Assembly (NCBI GenBank): GCA_049509675.1
Contig: JBEKZQ010000221.1
Coordinates: 1 to 17,139, forward strand
Source: JBEKZQ01 sp049509675
GTDB taxonomy: Bacteria > Planctomycetota > Planctomycetia > Pirellulales > Thermoguttaceae
DNA length: 17,139 bases
Direction of reading: 5' to 3'
Position numbers and translations under genes: made by a program
Notes under the pieces: model-generated
Database searches by the model: none
Seen by the model: the letters and a program-made list of their open reading frames with translations, nothing else
What the model was told of the DNA's origin: nothing
Shown here: positions 7,005 to 13,990 of the stretch, piece by piece
How the letters are laid out: every line of letters starts with the position of its first letter
Numbering within the stretch: the first letter of the stretch is position 1

Positions 7005-8876
7005 CTACTTTCCCAACGCCCGCAAATCGGCACCCATTGCTTTCAGGCGCGCGGCCTGGGCGGTCTTGGTAGCGGCAAGGTCCCGGCTGGCCGCCGGCCC
7101 GTCGTAGGCGAACATGTAGAACTTCACCTTGGGCTCCGTGCCCGAGGGACGCACCGCCACGTAGTTGCCCTCGGCGGCCAGGTCCAGAAAGACCAGGTCG
7201 CCGCGCGGGCCGTCCAGCGGCTGCGGCGAACCGCCCGGCACGGTCACGGTGCCATCGAGATAGTCTCGAACCCGGGCCACCGCCAGACCGCCCAAGCTCT
7301 GTGGGGGATGGGCGCGCAGATTGGCCATCAGGGCCTTCATGTCCTCCATGCCGCGCTCGCCCGGCATCTGCACGGAGATTTGGCTTTCGCTGTGACAACC
7401 GTATTGGCGAAAAAGCTCGTCAAGCCGCTGGTGCAGCGTTTTGCCCTGGGCCTTCAACCGGGCGGCCAACTCGGCCAGCAGCATGGCGGCTACGGCCGCG
7501 TCCTTGTCGCGAACGTGGTCGCCGGCCAGAAAACCGTACGACTCCTCGGCCCCCAGCACAAAGCCTTTCGTGCCGCGGCGGTCCATCTCGCCGCCGATAT
7601 ACTTGAAGCCGACCAGCAAGTTGCCGGCCGTCTGCACCCCATAATCGTCGGCAATGCGGCGCATCAATTCGGTCGTGACCAGCGTCTTGACCACGTACAG
7701 ATCGGGCGACAGCGTGCCGGCCTGGCGGCGAGCGGCCAGCAGCGCGTCGGTCAGCAGGGCGCCGATCTGGTTGCCGGTGAGCGTTGCCCAGGGCGAACTG
7801 AAGGCACCCAGGGGGTACCCGGTCCCGTTTTCGTGGCGACCAAGCGGAGCTTGGTGCCCGAATTGGGACAGTCCCCGACTTAGCGGCGCGGCGCAGCCCA
7901 GCCGGTCGCAATCGGGATCGGTGGCCAGGATCAGATCGGCCCCAATCTGCTTGCCGCGCTCGATGATCGCATCGAACACGGCCGCGTTCTCGGGGTTGGC
8001 AATATGGTTGGGCACGTTGGGGAAATCGCCGTCGGGGGCGGCGTGCGGCCCAAAAACCTCCACGTCGCGGAATCCGACCCGCTCCAACACAGGGCATACG
8101 GCCGAGGCCCCCACGCCGTGCAGCGGCGAATAGATGATTTTGACGTCCCGCGGCCCGGGCGTGCTCTGAGCGGCCACGGCCTGAAAGAAGGCCGGATCGA
8201 CCTCCTCCTGGCAATACACGATCTTGCCGGCGGCCAGGGCCTCGTCCAGCGGCATCCGCTCGATGCGCGTCACCTGCTGGACGCGGCGGATGCACTCCTC
8301 GTCGTGCGGCGGCAGAAGCTGGCCGCCGGTCGACCAATAGACCTTCACCGCATTATCCGAGGGCGGATTGTGGCTGGCCGTAATCATGATGCCGCAATCA
8401 CACTTCTTGTAGCGGACCGCGAAGGAGATTTCCGGCGTACTGCGATAGCCGTCCAGGAAATAGACGGTGAAACCGGCCGCGGCCATGATCTGGCTGCACA
8501 GGTCGGCAAAATGCCGCGAACGATGCCGGGTGTCGTAGGCGATGGCGCAGGCCAGCGGCTTGTCGCCGACGACTTGCTTGACGTAATCGGCCAGCCCCTG
8601 GGCGCTCTCGCCGATGGTGCGGTCGTTGATGACGCTGGTGCCGACCGGATACATTTTTCCCCGCCGCCCGCCGGTGCCGAAGGGGATGATCGTCCAGAAG
8701 GCGTCGTCCAGTTCCGGGAACTTTCCGGCGGCCAGCAGTTCGGCCACCTGCGGGGCGTATTCGGCCAGGTACGGCTCGCTGAGCCAAGTGCGGATATTTT
8801 GCACCGCGCCGGGCGAAAGTTTTTTCGCGGCGACCGCGGATTCCAATTGGGCCAGGGCATTCTTGGTGTCTGTCAT
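7005..8876 (-). CDS. Phosphoglucomutase/phosphomannomutase-type phosphohexomutase
   Basis: A 623-residue alpha-D-phosphohexomutase that interconverts hexose 1- and 6-phosphates, feeding glycogen, nucleotide-sugar and envelope sugar pathways. All four signature elements are visible: the phosphoserine loop TASHNP with Ser168, the metal loop DPDCDR (320-325, after LAT), the sugar-specificity loop GAEESYG (442-448), and the phosphate loop RPSGTEP (576-582). The EESYG loop fits glucose/PGM2-like enzymes better than GlmM. Residues 331-362, between the metal loop and TLTGNQIG, are a repeat-derived insertion (HQAPLGRHENGTG) where relatives have a short loop. The ATG at 8876 has no strong ribosome site. 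The gene diverges from a second phosphohexomutase at 9166, and a 67-bp palindrome lies between them. Confidence 0.93.
   Translation of the reverse strand: MTDTKNALAQLESAVAAKKLSPGAVQNIRTWLSEPYLAEYAPQVAELLAAGKFPELDDAFWTIIPFGTGGRRGKMYPVGTSVINDRTIGESAQGLADYVKQVVGDKPLACAIAYDTRHRSRHFADLCSQIMAAAGFTVYFLDGYRSTPEISFAVRYKKCDCGIMITASHNPPSDNAVKVYWSTGGQLLPPHDEECIRRVQQVTRIERMPLDEALAAGKIVYCQEEVDPAFFQAVAAQSTPGPRDVKIIYSPLHGVGASAVCPVLERVGFRDVEVFGPHAAPDGDFPNVPNHIANPENAAVFDAIIERGKQIGADLILATDPDCDRLGCAAPLSRGLSQFGHQAPLGRHENGTGYPLGAFSSPWATLTGNQIGALLTDALLAARRQAGTLSPDLYVVKTLVTTELMRRIADDYGVQTAGNLLVGFKYIGGEMDRRGTKGFVLGAEESYGFLAGDHVRDKDAAVAAMLLAELAARLKAQGKTLHQRLDELFRQYGCHSESQISVQMPGERGMEDMKALMANLRAHPPQSLGGLAVARVRDYLDGTVTVPGGSPQPLDGPRGDLVFLDLAAEGNYVAVRPSGTEPKVKFYMFAYDGPAASRDLAATKTAQAARLKAMGADLRALGK
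7791..7886 (-). repeat. Repeat-derived in-frame insertion in phosphohexomutase
   Basis: About 96 bases encoding residues 331-362. On the coding strand it contains GGGGACTGTCCC (complement of the end motif at 4471-4482), the small hairpin ACCAAGCTCCGCTTGGT, and CCACGAAAACGGGACC. Its length keeps the frame. It sits between the metal-binding loop and the start of the next domain, where an exposed loop is expected. Confidence 0.75.
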
Positions 8877-8965
8877 GCGGCTATTTTACGCCCTGACCGC
8901 CCGGCGAAAAGGGGACTTGCACCTTTTGTGCAACCCACAGGAAATCCGCAAAGTTGCGATTCGAG

Positions 8966-9032
8966 ACACTAGCCCGAAGCGCCAGCGAGGGAGAATTGCC
9001 GCAAATCCCTCGCTGGCGCTTCGGGCTAGTGT
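8966..9032 (-). repeat. 67-bp palindromic repeat, copy 3
   Basis: A perfect 27-base stem around loop GAATTGCCGCAAA, which is the reverse complement of the copy 1 and 2 loop type, so this copy is inverted. The right flank (9033-9083) matches the outer flank of copy 1 at most positions, including CGGAAGACTT and GCGCACTTTGCAG, so the full unit is nearer 120 bases. It sits between the two divergent phosphohexomutase genes. Confidence 0.92.
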
Positions 9033-9122
9033 GCGGAACGGGCCAGTCCCGGAAGACTTCGCGCACTTTGCAGATCTCCTGGTGCGACGTAGTCATCCCT
9101 TCCGATGGGGAGACTTTCGACG

Positions 9123-9156
9123 TATACTTCCGCCGGAGATTGTAATCGCCGGAGGA
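9123..9156 (+). promoter_or_regulatory. Candidate -10 box and ribosome site
   Basis: TATACT at 9123-9128 has no good -35 at 16-18 bases. GGAGGA at 9151-9156 is a near-complete Shine-Dalgarno nine bases before the GTG at 9166 and decides that start. Confidence 0.45.
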
Positions 9157-9165
9157 ATTCCCATC

Positions 9166-10536
9166 GTGGCCGAACCGATTATCAGCGTGTCAGGATTGCG
9201 GGGCGTGGTGGGCGAGACCCTGACGCCCGAGGTGGCGCTGCGTTATGCCGCGGCCTTTGCGGCCATCGCGCCGCCGGGCGGCATTTTGGTCAGCCGCGAC
9301 GGCCGCTCCTCGGGCCGGATGCTGGCCGAGGCGATCCACGCCGGATTGCACGCGGTGGGGCGAAACACGGTGGACGTGGGCATCCTGGCCACTCCCACGA
9401 CCGGCGTGCTGGTGCGGCATTGTCAGGTCGCCGGGGCGATCCAGATCACGGCCAGCCATAATCCAGCCCCCTTCAACGGCTTGAAACTCTTCGGCGCCGA
9501 GGGGCGCGTCATTCCGGCCGCACCGGGCGAAGAGGTGCTGCGCCGCTATCGGGCCGGGCCGCCGGAATGGGTCGCGCACGATCAGGTCGGCGCCCGTGCG
9601 GAATTTCCCGATACGCTCTCGGCCCATTGCGATGCCGTGTTGGCCACCATCGACGTCGATCGCATCCGCCGCCGCCGCTACCGCGTTGTGCTGGACTCCA
9701 ACCACGGGGCGGGCGGCGCGCTGGGTCGCCGGCTATTGGAAGAATTGGGCTGCCGGCTAACCGTGCTGGGCGAAACGCCGCACGGGCGGTTCGCGCACAC
9801 GCCGGAGCCCACGGCCGAGAACCTGGCCGGGGTGCTTGCCAGTGTGCCCCAGTTGCAGGCCGACATCGGTTTCTGCCAGGACCCGGATGCCGATCGACTG
9901 GCCGTGATCGACGAGTCGGGCCGTTACCTCGGTGAGGAGTACACGCTGGCCCTGTGCGTCGATCACGTGCTGCGGCGGCGCAAGGGGCCGATCGTCACCA
10001 ATTGCTCCTCCAGCCGGATGTCGCAAGACGTGGCCCAACGGTATGGCGTGCCGCTGGTGCGTTCGGCCGTGGGCGAAGCCAACGTCGTCGATGCGATGCT
10101 CAAACACCAGGCGGTCTTTGGCGGCGAGGGAAACGGCGGGCCGATCGACCCCAGCGTGGGTCTGGTGCGGGACAGTTTCGTGGGCATGGCCCTGCTGCTG
10201 GATGCCATGGCCGAGCGGGACCGGAAGATCAGCCAGTTGGCCGACGCCCTGCCGCGGTACGAGATCGTCAAGACCAAGATATCCGTGCCGCGCGAGCGGG
10301 TCGCGGCGGCGCTGGACGCCTTGGAGGCCCATTTCCGCGATGCGGCGGCCGATCACGGCGGAAGAAGCCCGCGGCTTGTGCCGCACGGCCGAAGAGGTGA
10401 TAGGGGGATAGTTTTCAGTTTCGCGCCATTGCGGTTCCTTTTGTTCCATTCGGACTTTCGGGTTTCCGTGTTTCGTTTAATGGCCCTTTTCTCGCGCCCT
10501 TTTCGCCGTGTTCGAATACTGAAAACTGAACACTGA
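9166..10536 (+). CDS. Second phosphohexomutase, C-terminus frameshifted
   Basis: A phosphomannomutase/phosphoglucosamine mutase-type enzyme from a GTG with GGAGGA upstream. It shows the start motif SVSGLRG, phosphoserine loop TASHNP with Ser97, metal loop DPDADR (239-244) and sugar loop GGEGNGG (319-325). The family's final domain, with its phosphate loop (typically R-[PG]-S-[NG]-T-E-P), is missing. After FRDAAAD (about residue 396, base 10352) the frame continues into unrelated sequence to a stop at 10536. The expected C-terminal end, ITAEEARGLCRTAEEVIGG, is present in another frame and stops at 10409-10411. About 95 bases seem lost, possibly between two GCCGATC direct repeats (inference). 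The gene may be non-functional, or the deletion may be an assembly error. Its neighbour at 7005-8876 is a complete relative. Confidence 0.85.
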   Translation: MAEPIISVSGLRGVVGETLTPEVALRYAAAFAAIAPPGGILVSRDGRSSGRMLAEAIHAGLHAVGRNTVDVGILATPTTGVLVRHCQVAGAIQITASHNPAPFNGLKLFGAEGRVIPAAPGEEVLRRYRAGPPEWVAHDQVGARAEFPDTLSAHCDAVLATIDVDRIRRRRYRVVLDSNHGAGGALGRRLLEELGCRLTVLGETPHGRFAHTPEPTAENLAGVLASVPQLQADIGFCQDPDADRLAVIDESGRYLGEEYTLALCVDHVLRRRKGPIVTNCSSSRMSQDVAQRYGVPLVRSAVGEANVVDAMLKHQAVFGGEGNGGPIDPSVGLVRDSFVGMALLLDAMAERDRKISQLADALPRYEIVKTKISVPRERVAAALDALEAHFRDAAADHGGRSPRLVPHGRRGDRGIVFSFAPLRFLLFHSDFRVSVFRLMALFSRPFRRVRILKTEH

Positions 10537-10550
10537 AAACTGAAAACTAT
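10405..10550. repeat. TAGTTTTCAGTTT inverted ends between convergent genes
   Basis: GATAGTTTTCAGTTT (from 10407) and its inverted counterpart (10523-10550, units ACTGAAAACTGA) bracket about 100 A/T-richer bases. The left end supplies the TAG that stops the original frame of the second phosphohexomutase (10409-10411). The right end supplies the TAG of serS (10549-10547). Confidence 0.75.
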
Positions 10551-11827
10551 CTTTCAATTCGCTCCTTGCCCACGAAGGCCCGCAGGACCTCGGGAATGAG
10601 CACCGAGCCGTCGGCCTGCTGGTAGTTCTCCAGGATGGCGATCAAGGCCCGGCTGATGGCGATGGCGGTGCCGTTGAGCGTGTGGACCAGGCGGGTGCCT
10701 TTTTCGCCCTTGATCTTGTAACGCACGTCCAACCGCCGGGCCTGGTAATCGGTGCAGTTGGAGGTGCTGGTCACCTCGCCGAACTCGCCGGCCTCGCCGC
10801 GGCCGGGCATCCAGGCCTCCAGATCGAACTTGCGATAGGCCGGCCCGCCCAAGTCGCCGGTGGCCGTATCGACCACGCGATAGGGGATGCCCAGGCCGTC
10901 GAAGAGCCGGCACTCCAGGTCGCGAAGGTAGAGCAGCGTGGCGTCGCTCTCGTCGGGCAGCGTGTAGGCGAACATCTCGATCTTGGTGAATTGATGCACG
11001 CGGTACAGGCCGCGGGTGGCCCGGCCGTGGGCCCCGGCCTCGGTGCGGAAACAATGGCTGATGCCGCAGAATTTTAGCGGCAAGTCGTCGGCGTCGATGG
11101 TCTGTCCGGCCAACAGGCCGCCCAAGGTAATCTCCGCCGTGGCGATCAGGCTCAAATCGCTGCCATCGATGCTGTAGATTTGGGTCTCCGGCCCGCGCGG
11201 AATGAAGCCGATGCCTTCCAGCACGTCGTTGCGGGCCAGGTCGGGCGTAATCATGGGCGTAAACCCTTCGCCCAGCAGCACATCCAGAGCGTAGCGCTCC
11301 AGGGCCAGCTCCAGGAGCACGGCCTCGTTCTTGAGGAAATAGAAGCCGTGGCCCGCCACCCGGGCGCCGCCCTCGAAATCGACCAGCCCCAGCCGCTCGC
11401 TCAACTCGACGTGGTCCAACGGCTTGAAGGCGAAGGCGGGCAGCGGCGTCGTGCCGCGAAACAGTTCCAGGTTGGCCTGATCGTCGGCGCCCAGCGGGGC
11501 CTCGGGATGGGAAAGGTTGGGGATCGATCGCTGAATAGCGGCCGTTTCCACCTCGATGGCGTCGACCTGCTGCTGCAAAGCGGCCGTCTGCTCGCGAAGG
11601 CGCCGGCCTTCTTCCTTGCGGGCTTCCCGCTCGGCCGGGTCTTTCGCTTTGCCGATCGACCGGGAGACCTCGTTGGCCTGGCGATTGAGCTGTTCGATCT
11701 CTTGTTGCAAGGCCCGGCGCCGGGCGTCCAATTCGACGAAGCGGTCCACGTCGACCTTCACGTTGCGATTGTGACAGTTTTGCTTGACCAGTTCGACGTT
11801 TTCAATAATTAGTTTGCGATCGAGCAT
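10547..11827 (-). CDS. serS: Seryl-tRNA synthetase
   Basis: A 426-residue class II aminoacyl-tRNA synthetase that charges tRNA-Ser (and tRNA-Sec where present) in the cytoplasm. Residues about 27-105 form the long antiparallel coiled coil that grips the tRNA long variable arm. The catalytic core follows, with motif 2 at about 260-286 (FRTEAGAHGRATRGLYR, then QFTKIEMF) and motif 3 at about 385-399 (NGTAIAISRAL). The Ser-pocket stretch TATAEI-like IATAEITL lies at 228-235. Length and motifs are normal, so it looks intact. No strong ribosome site precedes the ATG. A long inverted repeat ends 20 bases upstream of the start. Its stop codon is in a repeat shared with the converging gene. Confidence 0.97.
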   Translation of the reverse strand: MLDRKLIIENVELVKQNCHNRNVKVDVDRFVELDARRRALQQEIEQLNRQANEVSRSIGKAKDPAEREARKEEGRRLREQTAALQQQVDAIEVETAAIQRSIPNLSHPEAPLGADDQANLELFRGTTPLPAFAFKPLDHVELSERLGLVDFEGGARVAGHGFYFLKNEAVLLELALERYALDVLLGEGFTPMITPDLARNDVLEGIGFIPRGPETQIYSIDGSDLSLIATAEITLGGLLAGQTIDADDLPLKFCGISHCFRTEAGAHGRATRGLYRVHQFTKIEMFAYTLPDESDATLLYLRDLECRLFDGLGIPYRVVDTATGDLGGPAYRKFDLEAWMPGRGEAGEFGEVTSTSNCTDYQARRLDVRYKIKGEKGTRLVHTLNGTAIAISRALIAILENYQQADGSVLIPEVLRAFVGKERIER

Positions 11828-11846
11828 GGTAGTGGTGGGATTAACT

Positions 11847-11970
11847 TAGTCCCCCTCTCCCTCCGGGAGAGGGCCGGGGTGAGGGGGCGCTTGGAGAGGC
11901 AGGAAATACAGGAGGCCGCCCCTTATTACAATTCCCCTCACCCTAACCCTCTCCCGGAGGGAGAGGGGAC
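11847..11970. repeat. 124-bp inverted repeat of the CCCTCTCCC family
   Basis: Arms at 11847-11886 and 11933-11970 are nearly perfect complements over about 38 bases. Each arm also folds alone (CCCTCTCCC TCC GGGAGAGGG). The loop is about 46 bases. It fills the gap between the dipeptidase stop and serS start on the same strand. A further copy of one arm lies inside mtaB at about 14669-14709. It could affect read-through or translation of serS, but presence elsewhere points to a dispersed repeat first. Confidence 0.85.
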
Positions 11971-11976
11971 TCGAAT

Positions 11977-13371
11977 CTAACTCTTTCCGGGACGGTCCGC
12001 GGATTGCGAAATCTTACTCAGTTCTCCCCACAAGCTGGCACTGGCGGCGATGCCGCGGTGGAAGTCGGCCAGGGAGAATTTTTCGTTGGGACTGTGCGCG
12101 TTGTCGTCGTCCTGACCCCAGCCCAATAGTAGCGTATCGGCTTTGAGCATTTCGTGGAAGGTGAGGACGATGGGGATCGAGCCGCCCTCGCGGGTATAGA
12201 CCGGCGGGCGGCCGAAGGCGGCGGCAATCGCCCGGGCCCCGGCGGCAACGTAGGGGCTATCCAAGGGAACCAGCACGCCCGGCGAACCGTGGTGATCGTC
12301 GAGCTCCACGCGCACGCCCGGCGGTGTGACGCCGGGCAGCCAGCGCCGCAGGGCTGCGGTGATCTTGTGCGGATCCTGATGGGGCACCAGGCGGAAGCTG
12401 AACTTCGCGCTGGCCCAAGCGGGCAGCACGGTCTTTGCGCCCTGGCCCTGATAGCCGCCGGACAGGCCGCACACGTCGCAGCTTGGGCGGGCCCAGCGGC
12501 GCTCCAGGGTGCTGTAGCCTTCTTCGCCGCTGCCCTCGGCAACGCCGATCTCGGCACGGAACCGGGCCTCATCGAAGGGCAGGGCGGCAAATTCCGCCCG
12601 CTCCCGCGCGGTAAGCGGCACCACGTCTTCGTAAAAGCCGGGAATGCAGATGCGGCCGCGCTCGTCGACCAGGGCCGCCAGGATGCGGGCCAGGGCGTTG
12701 GCCGGATTGGTCACCGAGCCGCCGAAACTGCCGGAGTGCAGGTCTCGATTGGGGCCCAGGACGCGGATCTCATAATAGGCGATCCCCCGCAGGCCGTAGG
12801 TAATGGCCGGGATGTCGCGGCTGAACTTGCCGCCGTCGCTGATGACCACGCAATGGCAGGCCAGTCGCGCGGCATTCTCGCGGATGAACTGCTCCAAGGC
12901 GTGAGAGCCCACCTCTTCCTCGCCCTCGATAATGTATTTCAGTTGCAAGGGCAGTTGTCCGCTGGTCTTGAGCCAGGCCTCGGCGCCTTTCAGGTGGGTC
13001 AGCACTTGGCCTTTGTCGTCGCTGGCCCCCCGGCCGTAGAGATTTCCGTCGCGGCGGGTCGGCTCGAACGGCGGCGAAACCCACAAATCCAGCGGATCGG
13101 GCGGCTGCACGTCGTAGTGCCCATAGACCAGCGCCGTGGGGGCTCCGGCCACCGGCGGCGATTCGGCATAGACCAGCGGATGCCCGGCCGTGGGCACGAT
13201 TTCCACGCTCAGCCCCAGGCGGCGAAACTGTTCGGCGACCCATTGCGCCGCCCGATCGATATCGCCGCGCCGGGCAGGGTCGGCACTGACGCTGGGAATC
13301 CGCACGAACTCGCACAACTCCTCCTCGAAGCGTGCGGCATGTGTTTGCAGGTAGTCGCCAATACTGGTCAT
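11977..13371 (-). CDS. M20 family metallopeptidase (dipeptidase)
   Basis: A 464-residue zinc-dependent peptidase of the M20 dipeptidase/ArgE/CPG2 type, expected to cleave dipeptides or similar amides in the cytoplasm (no signal peptide). Visible metal and catalytic motifs in order: YGHYDVQP (His, with the following catalytic Asp), GRGASDDKG (bridging Asp), EGEEEVGS (catalytic and metal Glu), VISDGGKF (Asp) and a C-terminal AHSPNEKF (His). The dimerisation domain falls between, starting near YEIRVLGPNRDLHSGSFGG. The frame also allows a GTG at 13383; I chose the ATG at 13371 because MTSIGDYL is a more typical family start. Neither has a strong ribosome site. It precedes serS on the same strand and diverges from clpS. 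Confidence 0.92.
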   Translation of the reverse strand: MTSIGDYLQTHAARFEEELCEFVRIPSVSADPARRGDIDRAAQWVAEQFRRLGLSVEIVPTAGHPLVYAESPPVAGAPTALVYGHYDVQPPDPLDLWVSPPFEPTRRDGNLYGRGASDDKGQVLTHLKGAEAWLKTSGQLPLQLKYIIEGEEEVGSHALEQFIRENAARLACHCVVISDGGKFSRDIPAITYGLRGIAYYEIRVLGPNRDLHSGSFGGSVTNPANALARILAALVDERGRICIPGFYEDVVPLTARERAEFAALPFDEARFRAEIGVAEGSGEEGYSTLERRWARPSCDVCGLSGGYQGQGAKTVLPAWASAKFSFRLVPHQDPHKITAALRRWLPGVTPPGVRVELDDHHGSPGVLVPLDSPYVAAGARAIAAAFGRPPVYTREGGSIPIVLTFHEMLKADTLLLGWGQDDDNAHSPNEKFSLADFHRGIAASASLWGELSKISQSADRPGKS

Positions 13372-13413
13372 AAGGAATCTCACGTTCGACTGTCCGATCG
13401 CGCCCGCCGATAA

Positions 13414-13419
13414 TATAAT
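13414..13419 (+). promoter_or_regulatory. Candidate -10 box upstream of clpS
   Basis: A perfect TATAAT in a divergent gap, about 150 bases before clpS, with only a weak -35 (TGTCCG, 17-base gap). The A/T-rich TAATATAATG could equally serve the dipeptidase on the other strand. Confidence 0.25.
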
Positions 13420-13483
13420 GGTTCTTAGCCCGCCCGGCTATTGGGGGCGATGCCCGTCCGTTGCGGAAAAAGGGGGAGTACCG

Positions 13484-13522
13484 ATGAGCAATAGTGCCAG
13501 GGGAACTGCTTGTAAGGGGTGA
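13484..13522 (+). other. Possible 12-residue leader ORF before clpS
   Basis: ATG preceded by AGGGGGAG at a five-base spacing, then MSNSARGTACKG and TGA, ending 43 bases before clpS. Its first codons resemble those of clpS (CCGATGAGC.ATA in both), so it may be a leader peptide, a duplicated start region, or chance. Weak evidence. Confidence 0.25.
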
Positions 13523-13565
13523 GTTTGGGAGCCACCACTGTTGGCCAGCAAGTTGAGGAACGCCG

Positions 13566-13928
13566 ATGAGCGATAACGCTGCTTCCGCCGCTGTGGAACA
13601 AACCAGTGAAACCGCCGGCCAGCGCGAGACCCGCCAGTCCAGCCAGACGCGGCGGCAGCCGCCCTACAACGTGATCCTCTGGAACGACGACGACCACAGC
13701 TACGTGTACGTCATCGCCATGCTTGGAGAGCTTTTTGGCTATCCGCCCGAAAAGGGTTACATGCTGGCCAAGGAGGTGGACAACCAGGGCCGCGTGATCG
13801 TGATGACGACCACCATGGAACGTGCGGAGCTGAAGCGCGACCAGATCCATGCCTACGGCAAGGACGGCCTGATTCAGGACTGCAAGGGTTCGATGCGGGC
13901 CTCGATCGAGCCGGCGCCGGGCGAGTAG
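13566..13928 (+). CDS. clpS: ClpS, adaptor of the ClpAP/ClpCP protease
   Basis: A 120-residue adaptor that binds N-degron substrates and delivers them to a Clp ATPase in the cytoplasm. Residues 1-30 are a polar, disordered extension, as expected for the part that engages the ATPase. The core runs from PPYNVILWNDDDHSY (33-46), with the amino-terminus-binding Asn40 and Asp41, through LAKEVDNQGRVIV (67-79) to AELKRDQIHAYGKD. In well-studied ClpS the third ligand of the substrate N-terminus is a His in a VHxxG motif; here that position is Asp72 (VDNQG). GAGGA about seven bases before the ATG is a good ribosome site. No clpA or clpC in the window. A short GATCTCAAAT array follows the TAG directly. 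Confidence 0.92.
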   Translation: MSDNAASAAVEQTSETAGQRETRQSSQTRRQPPYNVILWNDDDHSYVYVIAMLGELFGYPPEKGYMLAKEVDNQGRVIVMTTTMERAELKRDQIHAYGKDGLIQDCKGSMRASIEPAPGE

Positions 13929-13974
13929 GATCTCAAATCTCAGATCGCAGATCTCAAATTTCAGATTTCAGATC
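13929..13974 (+). repeat. GATCTCAAAT/CAGAT tandem array after clpS
   Basis: Roughly ten-base units (GATCTCAAAT, CTCAGATCGC, AGATCTCAAAT, TTCAGAT, TTCAGATC) start at the base after the clpS stop and end 17 bases before mtaB. It is the reverse complement type of the array at 1908-1936. Confidence 0.7.
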
Positions 13975-13990
13975 GGCGTCCGTCTTCCTC

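Noticed and set aside
11828..11976. T-box or other riboswitch controlling serS
   Set aside because: No T-box sequence or specifier structure is visible; the hairpin belongs to a dispersed repeat family.
12154..13413. 419-codon frame antisense to the M20 dipeptidase
   Set aside because: Shadow frame; the dipeptidase frame has all family motifs.
13384..13565. tRNA or small RNA gene in the clpS leader
   Set aside because: No cloverleaf or TTCGA-type T-loop could be assembled by eye.
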